Shown: positions 34,201 to 41,785, numbered from the stretch's first letter. The stretch is DNA of 64,000 bases from Panacagrimonas sp052387695 (GCA_052387695.1 JBQTIX010000059.1:31755-95754), one strand, 5' to 3'. The notes: a model not told the origin generated them from the sequence alone. Made by a program: numbers and translations.

Positions 34201-35901
34201 CTGCACGGTCGGCGGCGGTGGAGGCGGTGGCGGGGCAGTGCGACGTGCGTTGACGCCAAACTCCATCGGCGCGGTCAGACTCTCGTGAGCGCCGATGTCG
34301 GGGCCGGACCCTGACCAGGAGGTGAGGAAATTGGGAATCGTCCGGCCGACATCGCGGCCGCGGCTTCCGGTATCCAGCGCGAATACGCCGGTCAGCGTGC
34401 TCGTATTCAACCCCCAGGTGGAGATCAAGGTTGCCGCTCCGAACACCCCGTGAGACTCCTGCGGAGCCAGGAACTGGCGTAGTCCATTCAGAAGGTCATA
34501 GTCGAACAGGTTGTTTTGACCGTAGCGTTCGCGAATGCTGTAGGTGCTCGCAGTCTTGACCTGCATGAGGTTGTTGAGCGTGCGGAAATTGCGCAGCCGG
34601 TTATCCTGAGCCGGTTCGTCCAGAAATGCCGACAGACCCGTGCCCTGACCGCTGCGGGGAATCAGCGAGGTGTTGTTGAACAGGTACACGCGGCCGCCAA
34701 TGTCGCTCGAACTCGAGTTGTAGATCTGCGTATTGAGCCAGCGGCCGCCCGCCGTGTCGGTGGGGTGGGAGGCGGTGGACAGCGAGACGTTCTTCCACAG
34801 GTAGATCGGGCCGCCCTGGACCGGCGCGAGGCCGAACGGCGTCGCGACCTTGTCCAGATAATTGTTCCAGATGCGGATGTTGCGGTTGCCGCCCTCGGCT
34901 TCGATGCCCTCGTCCCAGCAGTGGGAGATGACATTGCCGTAAATGTCCGAATCGCGGTTGGGGAAGCCGGCGGTGGTGAAATTCTTGGTCGATCCCATCG
35001 CATCGTTGAAGTAATGGGCATCGTCCGAGTAGATCTCGTTGTACCGCACCACCACGCCGCCGAGCGCTTTCTGCAGGGTGATCGCCTGGGGCCCTTTGGG
35101 TACCGTGCTGGTCCCATTGGTTTCCAGGCGGTTGTTGGTGTCGGTGCTCGGATGGTGCAGCCGATTTCTCTGGATGCTGAGACGGGAAACGGACGAGTTG
35201 TCGTTGGCATAGATCGCCGAATCCAGGTCGCGCCCAAACCGCGCGATGATCGAGGTTCCGCTGCCCCAGGCGCTGATGTCGTTTTTCTCGATCACGATGT
35301 CGTTGACAGTGCCGGTATTGGACCCGGTGCCGCCGAGATTGATCGCGTGTCGCCGGGCGCCGCGGAGCGTGAGACCACGAATCACGATGTAACTGCCCTG
35401 GACGACGATGTTGTGGTCGTGCGCCTTGCGCACGTCGATGGTCGCCGTCGAATTGGGTGCCGCCGTGTAGAGAACGTAGCCACCGGGCGTGCCGGACTGG
35501 GTGATGGTGAGCGGCGTGGAGGAATCCCTCGGCAGGATCACCGTTCGAGCGATCGGAACCTGATCGACCCAGGTCGAGGCGTTGAGCGTTCGCGAAATGC
35601 CGTTGTCGAGCGTGATCCGGATGTTGTAGAGCTGGCCCGGATCCAACTGCACCAGGCTGCCGCGATACTCGCCGTTACGCCGGTCGAACCAGAGCGGCAG
35701 GCCTTCCTGCCAGGCCGTAGCACCGTTCTTGCGAAATTCCAGCCGGGCGTCGTCGTCGTTCGCTGCGGTTGGAGCCGCTGCCGTCCAGTAGAGCCCGATA
35801 CTCTCGTAAGTGGCGACCGCGACAGGTTCCTGGGCCGCTGCCGGGAGAGCCAGGCTCACGAGAGCCGCGAAAATCCATCGCGTCCGCTTTTGACCACGCA
35901 T
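31258..35901 (-). CDS. Large exported protein: two parallel beta-helix modules flanking Ig-like repeats
   Basis: About 1547 residues with a signal peptide (WIFAALVSLALPAAAQ). Residues ~31-550 and ~1020-1540 are two copies of one module. Each opens TYESIGLYWTA, continues with WQEGLPLWFD and EYRGSLV, then has right-handed parallel beta-helix repeats (IVIRGLTLRGAR, RYNEIYSDDAHYFND, GFPNRDSDIYGN) and ends EFGVNA. Between them lie proline-rich linkers and four Ig-like units in A-B-A-B order (DPSPSNAAMLRFTV / DPSPTHLATVQFSV; VDRIGPTAGL / IDRTGPTVTV). Such beta-helices are often polysaccharide lyases or adhesins; no catalytic residues can be assigned. ATG 35901 precedes the signal peptide; ATG 36000 is less likely. 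Confidence 0.85.
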   Translation of the reverse strand: MRGQKRTRWIFAALVSLALPAAAQEPVAVATYESIGLYWTAAAPTAANDDDARLEFRKNGATAWQEGLPLWFDRRNGEYRGSLVQLDPGQLYNIRITLDNGISRTLNASTWVDQVPIARTVILPRDSSTPLTITQSGTPGGYVLYTAAPNSTATIDVRKAHDHNIVVQGSYIVIRGLTLRGARRHAINLGGTGSNTGTVNDIVIEKNDISAWGSGTSIIARFGRDLDSAIYANDNSSVSRLSIQRNRLHHPSTDTNNRLETNGTSTVPKGPQAITLQKALGGVVVRYNEIYSDDAHYFNDAMGSTKNFTTAGFPNRDSDIYGNVISHCWDEGIEAEGGNRNIRIWNNYLDKVATPFGLAPVQGGPIYLWKNVSLSTASHPTDTAGGRWLNTQIYNSSSSDIGGRVYLFNNTSLIPRSGQGTGLSAFLDEPAQDNRLRNFRTLNNLMQVKTASTYSIRERYGQNNLFDYDLLNGLRQFLAPQESHGVFGAATLISTWGLNTSTLTGVFALDTGSRGRDVGRTIPNFLTSWSGSGPDIGAHESLTAPMEFGVNARRTAPPPPPPPPTVQAITRTDPSPSNAAMLRFTVGFNQAVTGVDASDFQLASTGLSDSSVATVAGSGASYTVTVNAGTGEGTLGLNLTDNDSITSLSSLLPLGGAGANNGSFATGAVYSVDRIGPTAGLRVASTQDDPTLIAPIHFEVQFSEPTTQFTADDVEVGGSAGASIAMVTGSGSTYGLAISGMSGAGTVVVRLRPAAIQDAVGNDSTASPPATVVFEVPPPPPPPPLPPPPPTSPAPLVLDIGRLDPSPTHLATVQFSVSFDESVTGVDNNDFAIEATGITGARITEVSGSGSGYRVSVATGTGSGNLRLDLRDDDSILSTTTSLPLGGEGSGNGNFTGGTAYDIDRTGPTVTVTLASGQLNPTTIPLIRFSVRFDEGTTSFDADDVELNGNAGATRVEVSGSDDLYVVSVEGMTASGTVLVSVRADAIRDTAGNSSTGSNTASVNFQLVNVETGELRAVPTYESIGLYWTAPAPAPGTDGARLEFRPSNEADWQEGLPLWFDARQFEYRGSLVHLIPGQRYDIRLTLDDGTRRTIQATTWSNGYPIATTVELPANSTEPLVITQSGSADGYVLYTAAPGATATIDVGKRHDHNVVIQGSHVIVRGLTLLGARMHAIRIGNTGVGALSDIVIEHNDVSAWGSASATDPRFGRNLDSAVYAGDNTSVSRISIQRNRLHHPSTTANSWEELNNGKEHPNGPQAISLLNSLGGIVVRYNEIYSDDAHYFNDSMGELGNFSNSGFPNRDSDIYGNYISHCRDDGIESEGGNRNVRIWGNYLDKVYQTFGIAPVQGGPLYIWKNLSHSVSSGPANSRGGSFLKYRRVGSGTTDWGGGRLYVFNNTALRPRSGEGSPPSVFLHTFNEVNRLRSVRTLNNIMLVSGVRSLGSFSSEDSAFDYDLILGDSNFPLGDESHAVTQEPVFVPDWGLDPATRRGFFALEANSPGRDAGTAIPNFLTRWTGSAPDMGAHESFAGLLEFGVNAGLPTPVGPLP

Positions 35902-36059
35902 CGTCCAGCCCCCCCGCAGAACGGGCCGCACTGCTCGTGCGGCCGTTCTTTGAATCGCCGGACATGTGACTGCTTTTTGCGGACTCCCCCCGGAGGCCAA
36001 TATCGGTCGAGATTAAGTCGGCGATCCTTTCTTGTCTATCGTTATCGCGGAAGTCGGGT

Positions 36060-36161
36060 GTAGGTCGGGTCAAGCCCGAGTGTTTTCTCGGGCGGATCCG
36101 ACATGCGCCTTTCGAGAAGGGCGCGCAGCGTCGGTTCCGCCTTCGGCTTGAACCGACCTAC
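36060..36161. repeat. Composite hairpin intergenic repeat, copy 6 (complete)
   Basis: GTAGGTCGGGTC-AAGCCCGAGTGTTTTCTCGGGCGGATCCGAC, a central partial hairpin around GCGCCTTTCGAGAAGGGCGC, and GTCGGTTCCGCC-TTCGGCTTGAACCGACCTA. It lies upstream of the beta-helix gene and downstream of tas. The remaining bases of this 336-base gap (35902-36059 and 36162-36237) show no gene. Confidence 0.8.
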
Positions 36162-36237
36162 CATCGACCGTGGGTCCGACACCTGCTGGAAAGGCACGCA
36201 CCATCCGCGGGAGCGGATCGTGCGCCGAGTGGTCGGA

Positions 36238-37269
36238 TCAGGGACAGGGAATGGTGTAACGCTTGTGGATGGCCTCGATCTCCTGGAGCACGTCCTTCGA
36301 CAGTCTCAGGGAGTGCGAGGCGATGTTGCTGCGCAACTGGTCCATCGTCGTAGCGCCGATGATGGTGCTGGCGACGAAGGGCCGGCTGTTGACGAAAGCC
36401 AGGGCCATCTGAGCGGGATCCAGGCCCTGTTTGCGCGCGAGATCAACGTACTCGCGAACGGCGTGGTCGGCGTGCTCACTGCTGTATCGGGAGAAGCGCT
36501 CGAACAAGGTCACGCGCGCGTTCGCGGGGCGCTGGCCTCCGAGGTATTTGCCCGAGAGCACACCAAAGGCCATCGGCGAATACGCCAGCAGGCCGAGGTT
36601 CTCGCGATGGGCGAATTCGGCCAGGCCAATCTCGAAACTGCGGTTGAGCAGGCTGTAGGGGTTCTGGATCGAAGCCACGCGCACCAGCTGCTTGTCACGC
36701 GATGCGCGGAGGTATTCCTGCACACCCCAGGGCGTCTCATTGGAGATACCCGCGTAGCGAATCTTGCCCTGCTTCACCAGTTCGTCGAGCGCGCCGAGGG
36801 TTTCGTCGATCGGCACGGCGCGGTCGCTGCGATGCTCGTAGCCGAGCTTGCCGAAATAATTGGTCGGACGATCCGGCCAGTGGATCTGGTAGAGGTCGAT
36901 CCAGTCGGTCTGCAGGCGTTTGAGATTGTCCTCGCAGGCCGCGATCACCGATGCCCGATCGAGCCGTGATCCACCGCGCAGATAGGGGAAATTGCCGGGC
37001 CCGGTGACCTTGGTGGCGAGCACGATCTGCTTGCGCTTCGCCCTTTTCTTCAACCAGGTGCCGATGTACTGCTCCGTGCGGCCCTGGGTCTCGGCCTTCG
37101 GCGGCACCGGATACATCTCGGCGGCGTCGAAGAAGTTGACGCCCTGGCTCACGGCGTAGTCCATCTGCTCGTGGGCTTCGCCTTCGGTGTTCTGCTGGCC
37201 CCAGGTCATGGTGCCCAGACAGATCAGGCTGATCGAGAGGTCGGTATGGCCGAGTTTGCGCAATTCCAT
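36238..37269 (-). CDS. tas: NADP(H)-dependent aldo/keto reductase (Tas family)
   Basis: A 343-residue cytoplasmic oxidoreductase very like E. coli Tas along its length: LGTMTWGQQNTEGEAHEQMD, FFDAAEMYPVPPKAETQGRT, QIHWPDRPTNYFGKLGYE, IQNPYSLLNRSFEIGLAE and GATTMDQLRSNI. The catalytic tyrosine is in AAEMYP. The physiological substrate of Tas is not firmly known. prkB is encoded 29 bases upstream on the same strand. Confidence 0.93.
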   Translation of the reverse strand: MELRKLGHTDLSISLICLGTMTWGQQNTEGEAHEQMDYAVSQGVNFFDAAEMYPVPPKAETQGRTEQYIGTWLKKRAKRKQIVLATKVTGPGNFPYLRGGSRLDRASVIAACEDNLKRLQTDWIDLYQIHWPDRPTNYFGKLGYEHRSDRAVPIDETLGALDELVKQGKIRYAGISNETPWGVQEYLRASRDKQLVRVASIQNPYSLLNRSFEIGLAEFAHRENLGLLAYSPMAFGVLSGKYLGGQRPANARVTLFERFSRYSSEHADHAVREYVDLARKQGLDPAQMALAFVNSRPFVASTIIGATTMDQLRSNIASHSLRLSKDVLQEIEAIHKRYTIPCP

Positions 37270-37298
37270 GTCGGGATTGATCGGTGGCGGTTTTTGAT

Positions 37299-38198
37299 TC
37301 AGTCGGCCGCGGGGGCGGTTTGGGCCAGGCGCAGGCGGGTGCTGGCGAGCGCTTCGAGCGCCGGTTTGAAGATCAGTTCCATACTGCGTTCCATCGCCTT
37401 GCCGGGCACGACGACGGTGTGCTTATTGGATTTTCTGGAGCCTCTGACCGCACGCGCGAGCGCGCCCGCGTCGGCCCGCAGACGCGTCTGCTCGTTGAAG
37501 TGGATCACCACCAGGCTTTCCTCCGCGGCGGGTATGTCGCGGATCACGAAGGGATTCGAGGTGTCCACCAGCGGCACCCTCTGGAAGTTCACGTCCGTGC
37601 GCGAAAACTGCGGAACGATGTGGGTGACGTAGTCCGGCATGCGTCGGAGGATGGTCTTGGTCACGTCTTCCGGCCGGTGCCCGCGCAGGTCGGTGTCGCG
37701 GCGGATTTTCTGGATCCATTCCAGGTTGATCACGGGCACCACGCCGATCAGCAGGTCCATGTGCGAGGCGATGTCCGCATCCTCGCCCACATAGCCGCCA
37801 TGCAGACCTTCGTAGAACAGCAGATCGGTATCTGCCGGCAGACGTTCCCAGGGCGTGAACGTGCCCGGGGGCTGGCCGGCCTCGGCTGCTTCGGTGTCGG
37901 TGTGCAGGTAGTGCCGCGAGATGCCGGTGCCTTTCTGGCCATAATCGCGGAGCAGGGCCTGGAGTCGGTCGAGATGATTGCCCGCCGGTCCGAATAACGA
38001 AAAATTCTCGCCGCGGATGCGTGCCCGCTCGATCGCCTTGCGGTTGCCTTCGCGATCGTAGGCGTGGAAGGCGTCGCCCTCCACGATCGCCGCCTTGAGC
38101 CCCAGTTTGGCGAACATGCGCCTGAACACCGCCATCGCGGCGCTGGTGCCCGCGCCGGACGAACCGGTGACGCCGATGACGGGGTGTCGCGCAGACAT
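37299..38198 (-). CDS. prkB: Phosphoribulokinase (PrkB-like, class I)
   Basis: A 299-residue kinase with the P-loop GVTGSSGAGTSAA at residues 8-20, GTFTPWERLPADTDLLFYEG near residue 120, and VVPVINLEWIQKIRRDT. The form is the proteobacterial class I type shared by Calvin-cycle enzymes and by PrkB of non-autotrophs such as E. coli. No RuBisCO or other Calvin-cycle gene is in the window, so a role in CO2 fixation cannot be claimed. ATG 38198 is chosen; longer N-termini have no family likeness. Confidence 0.9.
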   Translation of the reverse strand: MSARHPVIGVTGSSGAGTSAAMAVFRRMFAKLGLKAAIVEGDAFHAYDREGNRKAIERARIRGENFSLFGPAGNHLDRLQALLRDYGQKGTGISRHYLHTDTEAAEAGQPPGTFTPWERLPADTDLLFYEGLHGGYVGEDADIASHMDLLIGVVPVINLEWIQKIRRDTDLRGHRPEDVTKTILRRMPDYVTHIVPQFSRTDVNFQRVPLVDTSNPFVIRDIPAAEESLVVIHFNEQTRLRADAGALARAVRGSRKSNKHTVVVPGKAMERSMELIFKPALEALASTRLRLAQTAPAAD

Positions 38199-38293
38199 CG
38201 TGCGATGAGCGTGTGCCGGAAAGACGGGCGAGTCATTTATCACGCCGCCGCGATGGCAGGCTAGTCCCTTCGCTGCGGGGCGTCGGCTGGAAC

Positions 38294-39094
38294 TCAGCGG
38301 CGGCGGTAAGCGAGATCGAAGACCTCGTGTCCGAGCCTCTCGCCGCGACGCTCGAAACGGGTGCGCGGGCGCGATGGCAGTCGCGGCACGAAACGACCGT
38401 CCGGCGACAGGTTTTCCAGCGCCGGTTCGGCGTTGAGAACTTCGAGCATGTGCTGCGCGTAAGGTGCCCAGTCGGTGGCGAGCCGCAGCAGGCCGCCGGG
38501 TGCCAGGCGTTCGCACACCAGCTTTGCGAATGCAGGCTGGATCAGTCGCCGCTTGTGATGACGGGTCTTGTGCCAGGGATCGGGGAACTCGATCACGATC
38601 TCGGACAGCGAGCCGGGTGCGACATGCTGGCGCAGGACTTCCACCGCGTCGCGGCAGGTGGTCCGGACATTGCCGAGCCCCAGTTGTTCGACTTGCAGCA
38701 GCAGGTAACCGACGCCGGGTCGATGGACCTCGGCTCCGAGATAGTCGTGGTCCGGATGCTGTTGCGCGCGCGCGATCAGGGCGTCGCCATTGCCGAAGCC
38801 GATCTCCAATCCGACCGGTGCATTGCGCCCGAACTCCGCTTCGAAATAGATGAGGCCTTTGATCGGGTCCAGCGAGTAGCGCGGCCCCAGACGCTCCAGC
38901 GCGTCCTTCTGGCCCGAGGTCATGCGGCCTTCGCGGCGCACGAAGCTGCGGATAGGGCGGCGATGCAGGCAGGTTTCCGCAATGGTTTCAATCGGTTTCA
39001 TTGTTTCCATCCGCTGCGCCCTGGCCGCTTCGCTGGCGCGCAGGCCGGGCGCGAGGTCGGAGGAGTCGAAATCGCGCGGCACGTACAGCGTCAC
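38294..39094 (-). CDS. trmB: tRNA (guanine-N7-)-methyltransferase
   Basis: Methylates G46 of tRNA using SAM. VGLEIGFGNGDALIARAQQ is the SAM-binding motif, EIVIEFPDPWHKTRHHKRRL the catalytic and tRNA-binding signature. The GTG at 39094 overlaps the thiG stop (GTGA) and gives 266 residues. ATG 39010 or 39001 would also leave a complete enzyme, because RSIRSFVRREGRMT-like sequence (here RPIRSFVRREGRMTSGQ) begins only near residue 46. The thiS-thiG-trmB order is common in Gammaproteobacteria. Confidence 0.94.
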   Translation of the reverse strand: MTLYVPRDFDSSDLAPGLRASEAARAQRMETMKPIETIAETCLHRRPIRSFVRREGRMTSGQKDALERLGPRYSLDPIKGLIYFEAEFGRNAPVGLEIGFGNGDALIARAQQHPDHDYLGAEVHRPGVGYLLLQVEQLGLGNVRTTCRDAVEVLRQHVAPGSLSEIVIEFPDPWHKTRHHKRRLIQPAFAKLVCERLAPGGLLRLATDWAPYAQHMLEVLNAEPALENLSPDGRFVPRLPSRPRTRFERRGERLGHEVFDLAYRRR

Positions 39095-39876
39095 CCGCCG
39101 ATGACTCCGTCGACCGGCGAAGACGCCGAGGCGTAACGCCGTCGCGGCATGCGTCCCGCGCGAAAGGCCTCGCGCCCGGCGATGATGCCGTGTCGCATCG
39201 CGCTGGCCATCAGCACCGGGTCGCGGGCTTCGGCGATCGCGGTATTCATCAGTACGCCGTCGCAGCCCAGCTCCATCGCGATGGCGGCGTCGCTTGCGGT
39301 GCCGACGCCGGCGTCAACGATGATCGGCACCCGGGCGTTCTCCACGATGGTCAGGATGTTGTAGCGGTTCTGGATGCCGAGGCCGGAACCGATCGGCGCC
39401 GCCAGCGGCATCACCGCGACGCAGCCGATCTCTTCGAGGCGTTTGCACAGGATCGGGTCGTCGGTGCAGTAGACCATTACCTGGAAGCCGTCCTTGACCA
39501 GCGTGCGCGAGGCGTCAAGGGTGGCGGTGACGTCCGGATAGAGCGTCTTGGGGTCACCGAGAACTTCGAGTTTCACCAGTGCATGGCCGTCGAGCAGTTC
39601 ACGTGCGAGGCGGCAGGTGCGCACCGCGTCCTCCGCCGTGTAGCAGCCCGCGGTGTTCGGCAGGAGGGTGTAGCGACTTGGCGGAATCACTTCGAGCAGG
39701 TTGGGCTCGCCGGGGATCTGACCGATGTTGGTGCGGCGGATCGCGACGGTCACGATCTCCGCCCCGCTGGTCTCGATCGCTGCCTGCGTCTCAGTCATGG
39801 ATTTGTACTTGCCGGTGCCGACCAGCAGCCGCGAGGCATAAGGTTTGCCGGCAATCGTGAGGATGTCAGTTTGCAA
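39091..39876 (-). CDS. thiG: Thiazole synthase
   Basis: Forms the thiazole phosphate ring of thiamine with ThiS-thiocarboxylate, deoxyxylulose phosphate and dehydroglycine. Signature segments are SRLLVGTGKY, VTVAIRRTNIGQ, LLPNTAGCYTAEDAVRTCRL, MPLAAPIGSGLG and VDAGVGTASDAA. The schiff-base lysine lies in LVKLEVLGD. TTG 39876 is chosen because GGAGAAGGG precedes it. An ATG at 39909, overlapping the thiS stop as ATGA, is the alternative. Confidence 0.95.
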   Translation of the reverse strand: MQTDILTIAGKPYASRLLVGTGKYKSMTETQAAIETSGAEIVTVAIRRTNIGQIPGEPNLLEVIPPSRYTLLPNTAGCYTAEDAVRTCRLARELLDGHALVKLEVLGDPKTLYPDVTATLDASRTLVKDGFQVMVYCTDDPILCKRLEEIGCVAVMPLAAPIGSGLGIQNRYNILTIVENARVPIIVDAGVGTASDAAIAMELGCDGVLMNTAIAEARDPVLMASAMRHGIIAGREAFRAGRMPRRRYASASSPVDGVIGG

Positions 39877-39905
39877 AACCCTTCTCCGTGTTCCTTCGCT
39901 TGATC

Positions 39906-40106
39906 TCATCCGCCGCCGATCGCCTGCACGATCTCCACACGATCACCCTCTTGCAGTCCTGCGTCAGCATAGGTCGAGCGCATCACGATCTCGCCATTGA
40001 GTTCCACCGCGAGGCGTCTGCCGGTGAGTTGCATCTGGTCGATCAGGTTCGCGACGCTCGCGCTTTCGGCGATTGCGAGAGGGGAGCCGTTGACGATCAG
40101 ATGCAT
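39906..40106 (-). CDS. thiS: Sulfur carrier protein ThiS
   Basis: A 66-residue ubiquitin-like protein carrying sulfur as C-terminal thiocarboxylate for thiazole synthesis. MHLIVNGSPLAIAESASVAN and the end GDRVEIVQAIGGG show the required Gly-Gly. No TPP riboswitch consensus is recognisable in the short gap to the tRNA repeats upstream. Confidence 0.94.
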   Translation of the reverse strand: MHLIVNGSPLAIAESASVANLIDQMQLTGRRLAVELNGEIVMRSTYADAGLQEGDRVEIVQAIGGG

Positions 40107-40202
40107 GGCGAGGTGGGGATGGATGAACCGGCGTCGTCGTTCCTGGCTGCAAAGTTTACTGCGCTTCACCGTTGCGCCTGATGAGGGTACGCTGTGCACC
40201 AA

Positions 40203-40305
40203 GCGGGTGTAGTTCAATGGTAGAACTTCAGCTTCCCGGGTTGATAGCGTGGTATTGCGAGGTACCCTTCACCCATGCGCTTCAGGCGGGTACGCCGTGC
40301 ACCAT
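40203..40305 (+). pseudogene. Partial tRNA-Gly copy 1 (tandem unit)
   Basis: First unit of a tandem array with a 103-base period. Bases 40203-40252 match the 5' acceptor strand, D-arm and anticodon arm of the complete tRNA-Gly at 40409. The anticodon arm differs (loop TTCCCGG, stem partner GTTGA). After GCGTGG the T-arm is replaced by ATTGCGAGGTACCC..., although TTCACCC-ATGC-GCTT still resembles the tRNA end TCACCC-GCTC with a four-base insertion. It could not make a normal tRNA. Confidence 0.75.
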
Positions 40306-40408
40306 GCGGGTGTAGTTCAATGGTAGAACTTCAGCTTCCCAAGCTGATAGCGTGGCATTGCGAGGTACCCTTCACCCATGCGCTTCAGGCGGGTACGCTG
40401 TGCACTAG
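40306..40408 (+). pseudogene. Partial tRNA-Gly copy 2 (tandem unit)
   Basis: Second 103-base unit. Here the D-arm and anticodon arm (TCAGC-TTCCCAA-GCTGA) are identical to the complete gene, but the 3' part is the same unrelated sequence as in copy 1 (GCATTGCGAGGTACCC). The spacer carries complementary GTACCC and GGGTAC. The identity of the 5' part to the functional gene implies recent duplication or ongoing conversion. Confidence 0.75.
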
Positions 40409-40482
40409 GCGGGTGTAGTTCAATGGTAGAACTTCAGCTTCCCAAGCTGATAGCGTGGGTTCGATTCCCATCACCCGCTCCA
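40409..40482 (+). tRNA. tRNA-Gly (anticodon CCC)
   Basis: A complete 74-base tRNA including encoded CCA. Acceptor GCGGGTG pairs with CACCCGC, the discriminator T is followed by CCA, the D-arm is GTTC-AATGGTA-GAAC, the anticodon arm is TCAGC-TTCCCAA-GCTGA giving anticodon CCC, and the T-arm is GTGGG-TTCGATT-CCCAT. It is the E. coli glyU type. A run of five T (40484-40488) follows. Confidence 0.95.
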
Positions 40483-40493
40483 CTTTTTCCCTG

Positions 40494-41168
40494 ATGCAAA
40501 AACGGCCCGATAAGCGTTCCGGACCACGGCCCTTGATCAAGGCTCAGTTGCTCGGCCGACGACAGGCGCTGTTGCCGAAACCTCATCCGCCTGCGATGTC
40601 GCCCCCTCGCATGCTGATGTCGCGCATGCCGCTCATCGGGCGAATCCTGAAAGCGCACGCTTCGATGAAGGCAAAGGACCCGCTCCCGGACTCATCGGGC
40701 AGAAGTAGATTCCAGCGCTTGCCGCGCCGGATCATCGGCATGCTGGCAGCGAAAAAGAAACCCGAGGTGCGGTCGCCGCGACTGGCAAGAATCCCCTTCG
40801 TGTCACCGGTTGTGCGCCAGATCCGTCGCCCCATCGAACGCACCGCGCGCGTGGTGCAGGTCGCCCGCGAAGCGCGCCGGCCGCGGACCCGCTGGGAGCG
40901 CTTGCGTGAGGCGGCCGAACTGGCCGTGCGCGACCCGGCCAAGGCAATGCGCTGGGAGCGTCTCTTGGGACTCGGGCTGGCGCTTGCCGCAGGTGCGCAG
41001 GCCGTGGAAAAGGAGAAGCCCCCGGCGCGTCTGCGTCGGTTTCTCGTTCATCAGAAAAAGATGCCTGCCGAGCGTCCAGGACTGCGCGCGCGGTTGATGC
41101 AGAAGCTGGCGCCGAAATTCATCACAAAAAACGCCGACCCGAAATCTCCGGGCCGGCATCGTTCTTGA
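40494..41168 (+). CDS. Hypothetical Arg/Pro/Lys-rich protein
   Basis: A 224-codon frame starting at ATG 40494, twelve bases after the tRNA. The product is very basic (RPDKRSGPRPLIKAQLLGRR at the start) with one moderately hydrophobic stretch (LLGLGLALAAGAQAV). Third positions are G/C-rich like real genes here, but no family is recognisable, no good Shine-Dalgarno is seen, and the 3' end overlaps a terminator of the opposite strand. It may be a lineage-specific gene or a chance frame. Confidence 0.42.
   Translation: MQKRPDKRSGPRPLIKAQLLGRRQALLPKPHPPAMSPPRMLMSRMPLIGRILKAHASMKAKDPLPDSSGRSRFQRLPRRIIGMLAAKKKPEVRSPRLARIPFVSPVVRQIRRPIERTARVVQVAREARRPRTRWERLREAAELAVRDPAKAMRWERLLGLGLALAAGAQAVEKEKPPARLRRFLVHQKKMPAERPGLRARLMQKLAPKFITKNADPKSPGRHRS
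41126..41157 (-). terminator. Rho-independent terminator of the lipoprotein gene
   Basis: On the minus strand, GCCGGCCCG pairs with CGGGTCGGC (nine pairs, one G-T) around a short loop and is followed by TTTTTT. It lies 46 bases beyond the stop of the gene at 41204. Confidence 0.85.
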
Positions 41169-41203
41169 AGCCGCGCTGAGCGAGCCCAGCGCACTGAGTA
41201 ATT

Positions 41204-41785
41204 TCAGCGCAACTGGATGTTGCTGCCCACCACGCGTACGCGGCTGCCGACCGAAATCCCCGAGGCGTCGTTGACATCGACGGTCTGGTAGCTGCCGTTT
41301 TCCATGTTCACGCCGATGCGGTAGTAGCTGGTTGCGCGAATGCTGCGCTCGGCCTGGTGTCCGGCGACGCCACCGGCGATCGCTCCGGCCGCGGTCGCGA
41401 CATCCTTGCCCTTGCCGCCGCCAAACTGGTGGCCGATGACGCCACCGGCGATGGCGCCGAGCACTGCGCCCGCACCACTGCCCTTCGCCTTTTCTTTGAC
41501 CGGTTCGACAGACGCGATCACGCCGCACTCCTGGCAGACCGGGGGCGGCTCAGGCGGGGGAGGGGGCTCGACCACCTTGGGCGGCTGCGGTTTGGGCTTG
41601 GGTTTTGGAGCGACCGCCACCGGAGGGGGTGGCGCCGGTTCCGGTGTCGGGACAATGGCCGGTGGTGCCTCCACAACCGGGGTCTCGGCATCGGTCTTGG
41701 GCTCGTCGTCCGCGGGCGGTGCGCAACCGGCAAGGCCGATCGCCAGCGCAAAGCTGGCAATGGTAAGGGTGTGAAGGAACTTCAT
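41204..41785 (-). CDS. Glycine-zipper 2TM lipoprotein
   Basis: A 193-residue outer membrane lipoprotein candidate with lipobox LAGC at about residues 18-21. A long proline-rich region follows (APKPKPKPQPPKVVEPPPPP), then two cysteines (CQEC), and the glycine zipper AGAVLGAIAGGVIGHQFGGG repeated as AAGAIAGGVAGHQAE. The C-terminus (YRIGVNMENGSYQTVDV; SVGSRVRVVG) is the SlyB/17-kDa surface antigen type. These proteins are thought to affect envelope integrity. Confidence 0.88.
   Translation of the reverse strand: MKFLHTLTIASFALAIGLAGCAPPADDEPKTDAETPVVEAPPAIVPTPEPAPPPPVAVAPKPKPKPQPPKVVEPPPPPEPPPVCQECGVIASVEPVKEKAKGSGAGAVLGAIAGGVIGHQFGGGKGKDVATAAGAIAGGVAGHQAERSIRATSYYRIGVNMENGSYQTVDVNDASGISVGSRVRVVGSNIQLR

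Noticed and set aside
40107..40202. TPP riboswitch before thiS
   Set aside because: The conserved CTGAGA and ACCTGAT...GGATAATGC-type elements are absent, and the space to the tRNA units is too short.
40203..40482. CRISPR-like array
   Set aside because: The 103-base periodic units are partial tRNA genes with nearly identical spacers, without short repeats or cas genes.
40583..40942. 119-codon minus-strand frame opposite the basic hypothetical protein
   Set aside because: No domain, no ribosome site, and Arg/Ser/Thr-rich shadow composition. The plus frame is the better, though still uncertain, candidate.
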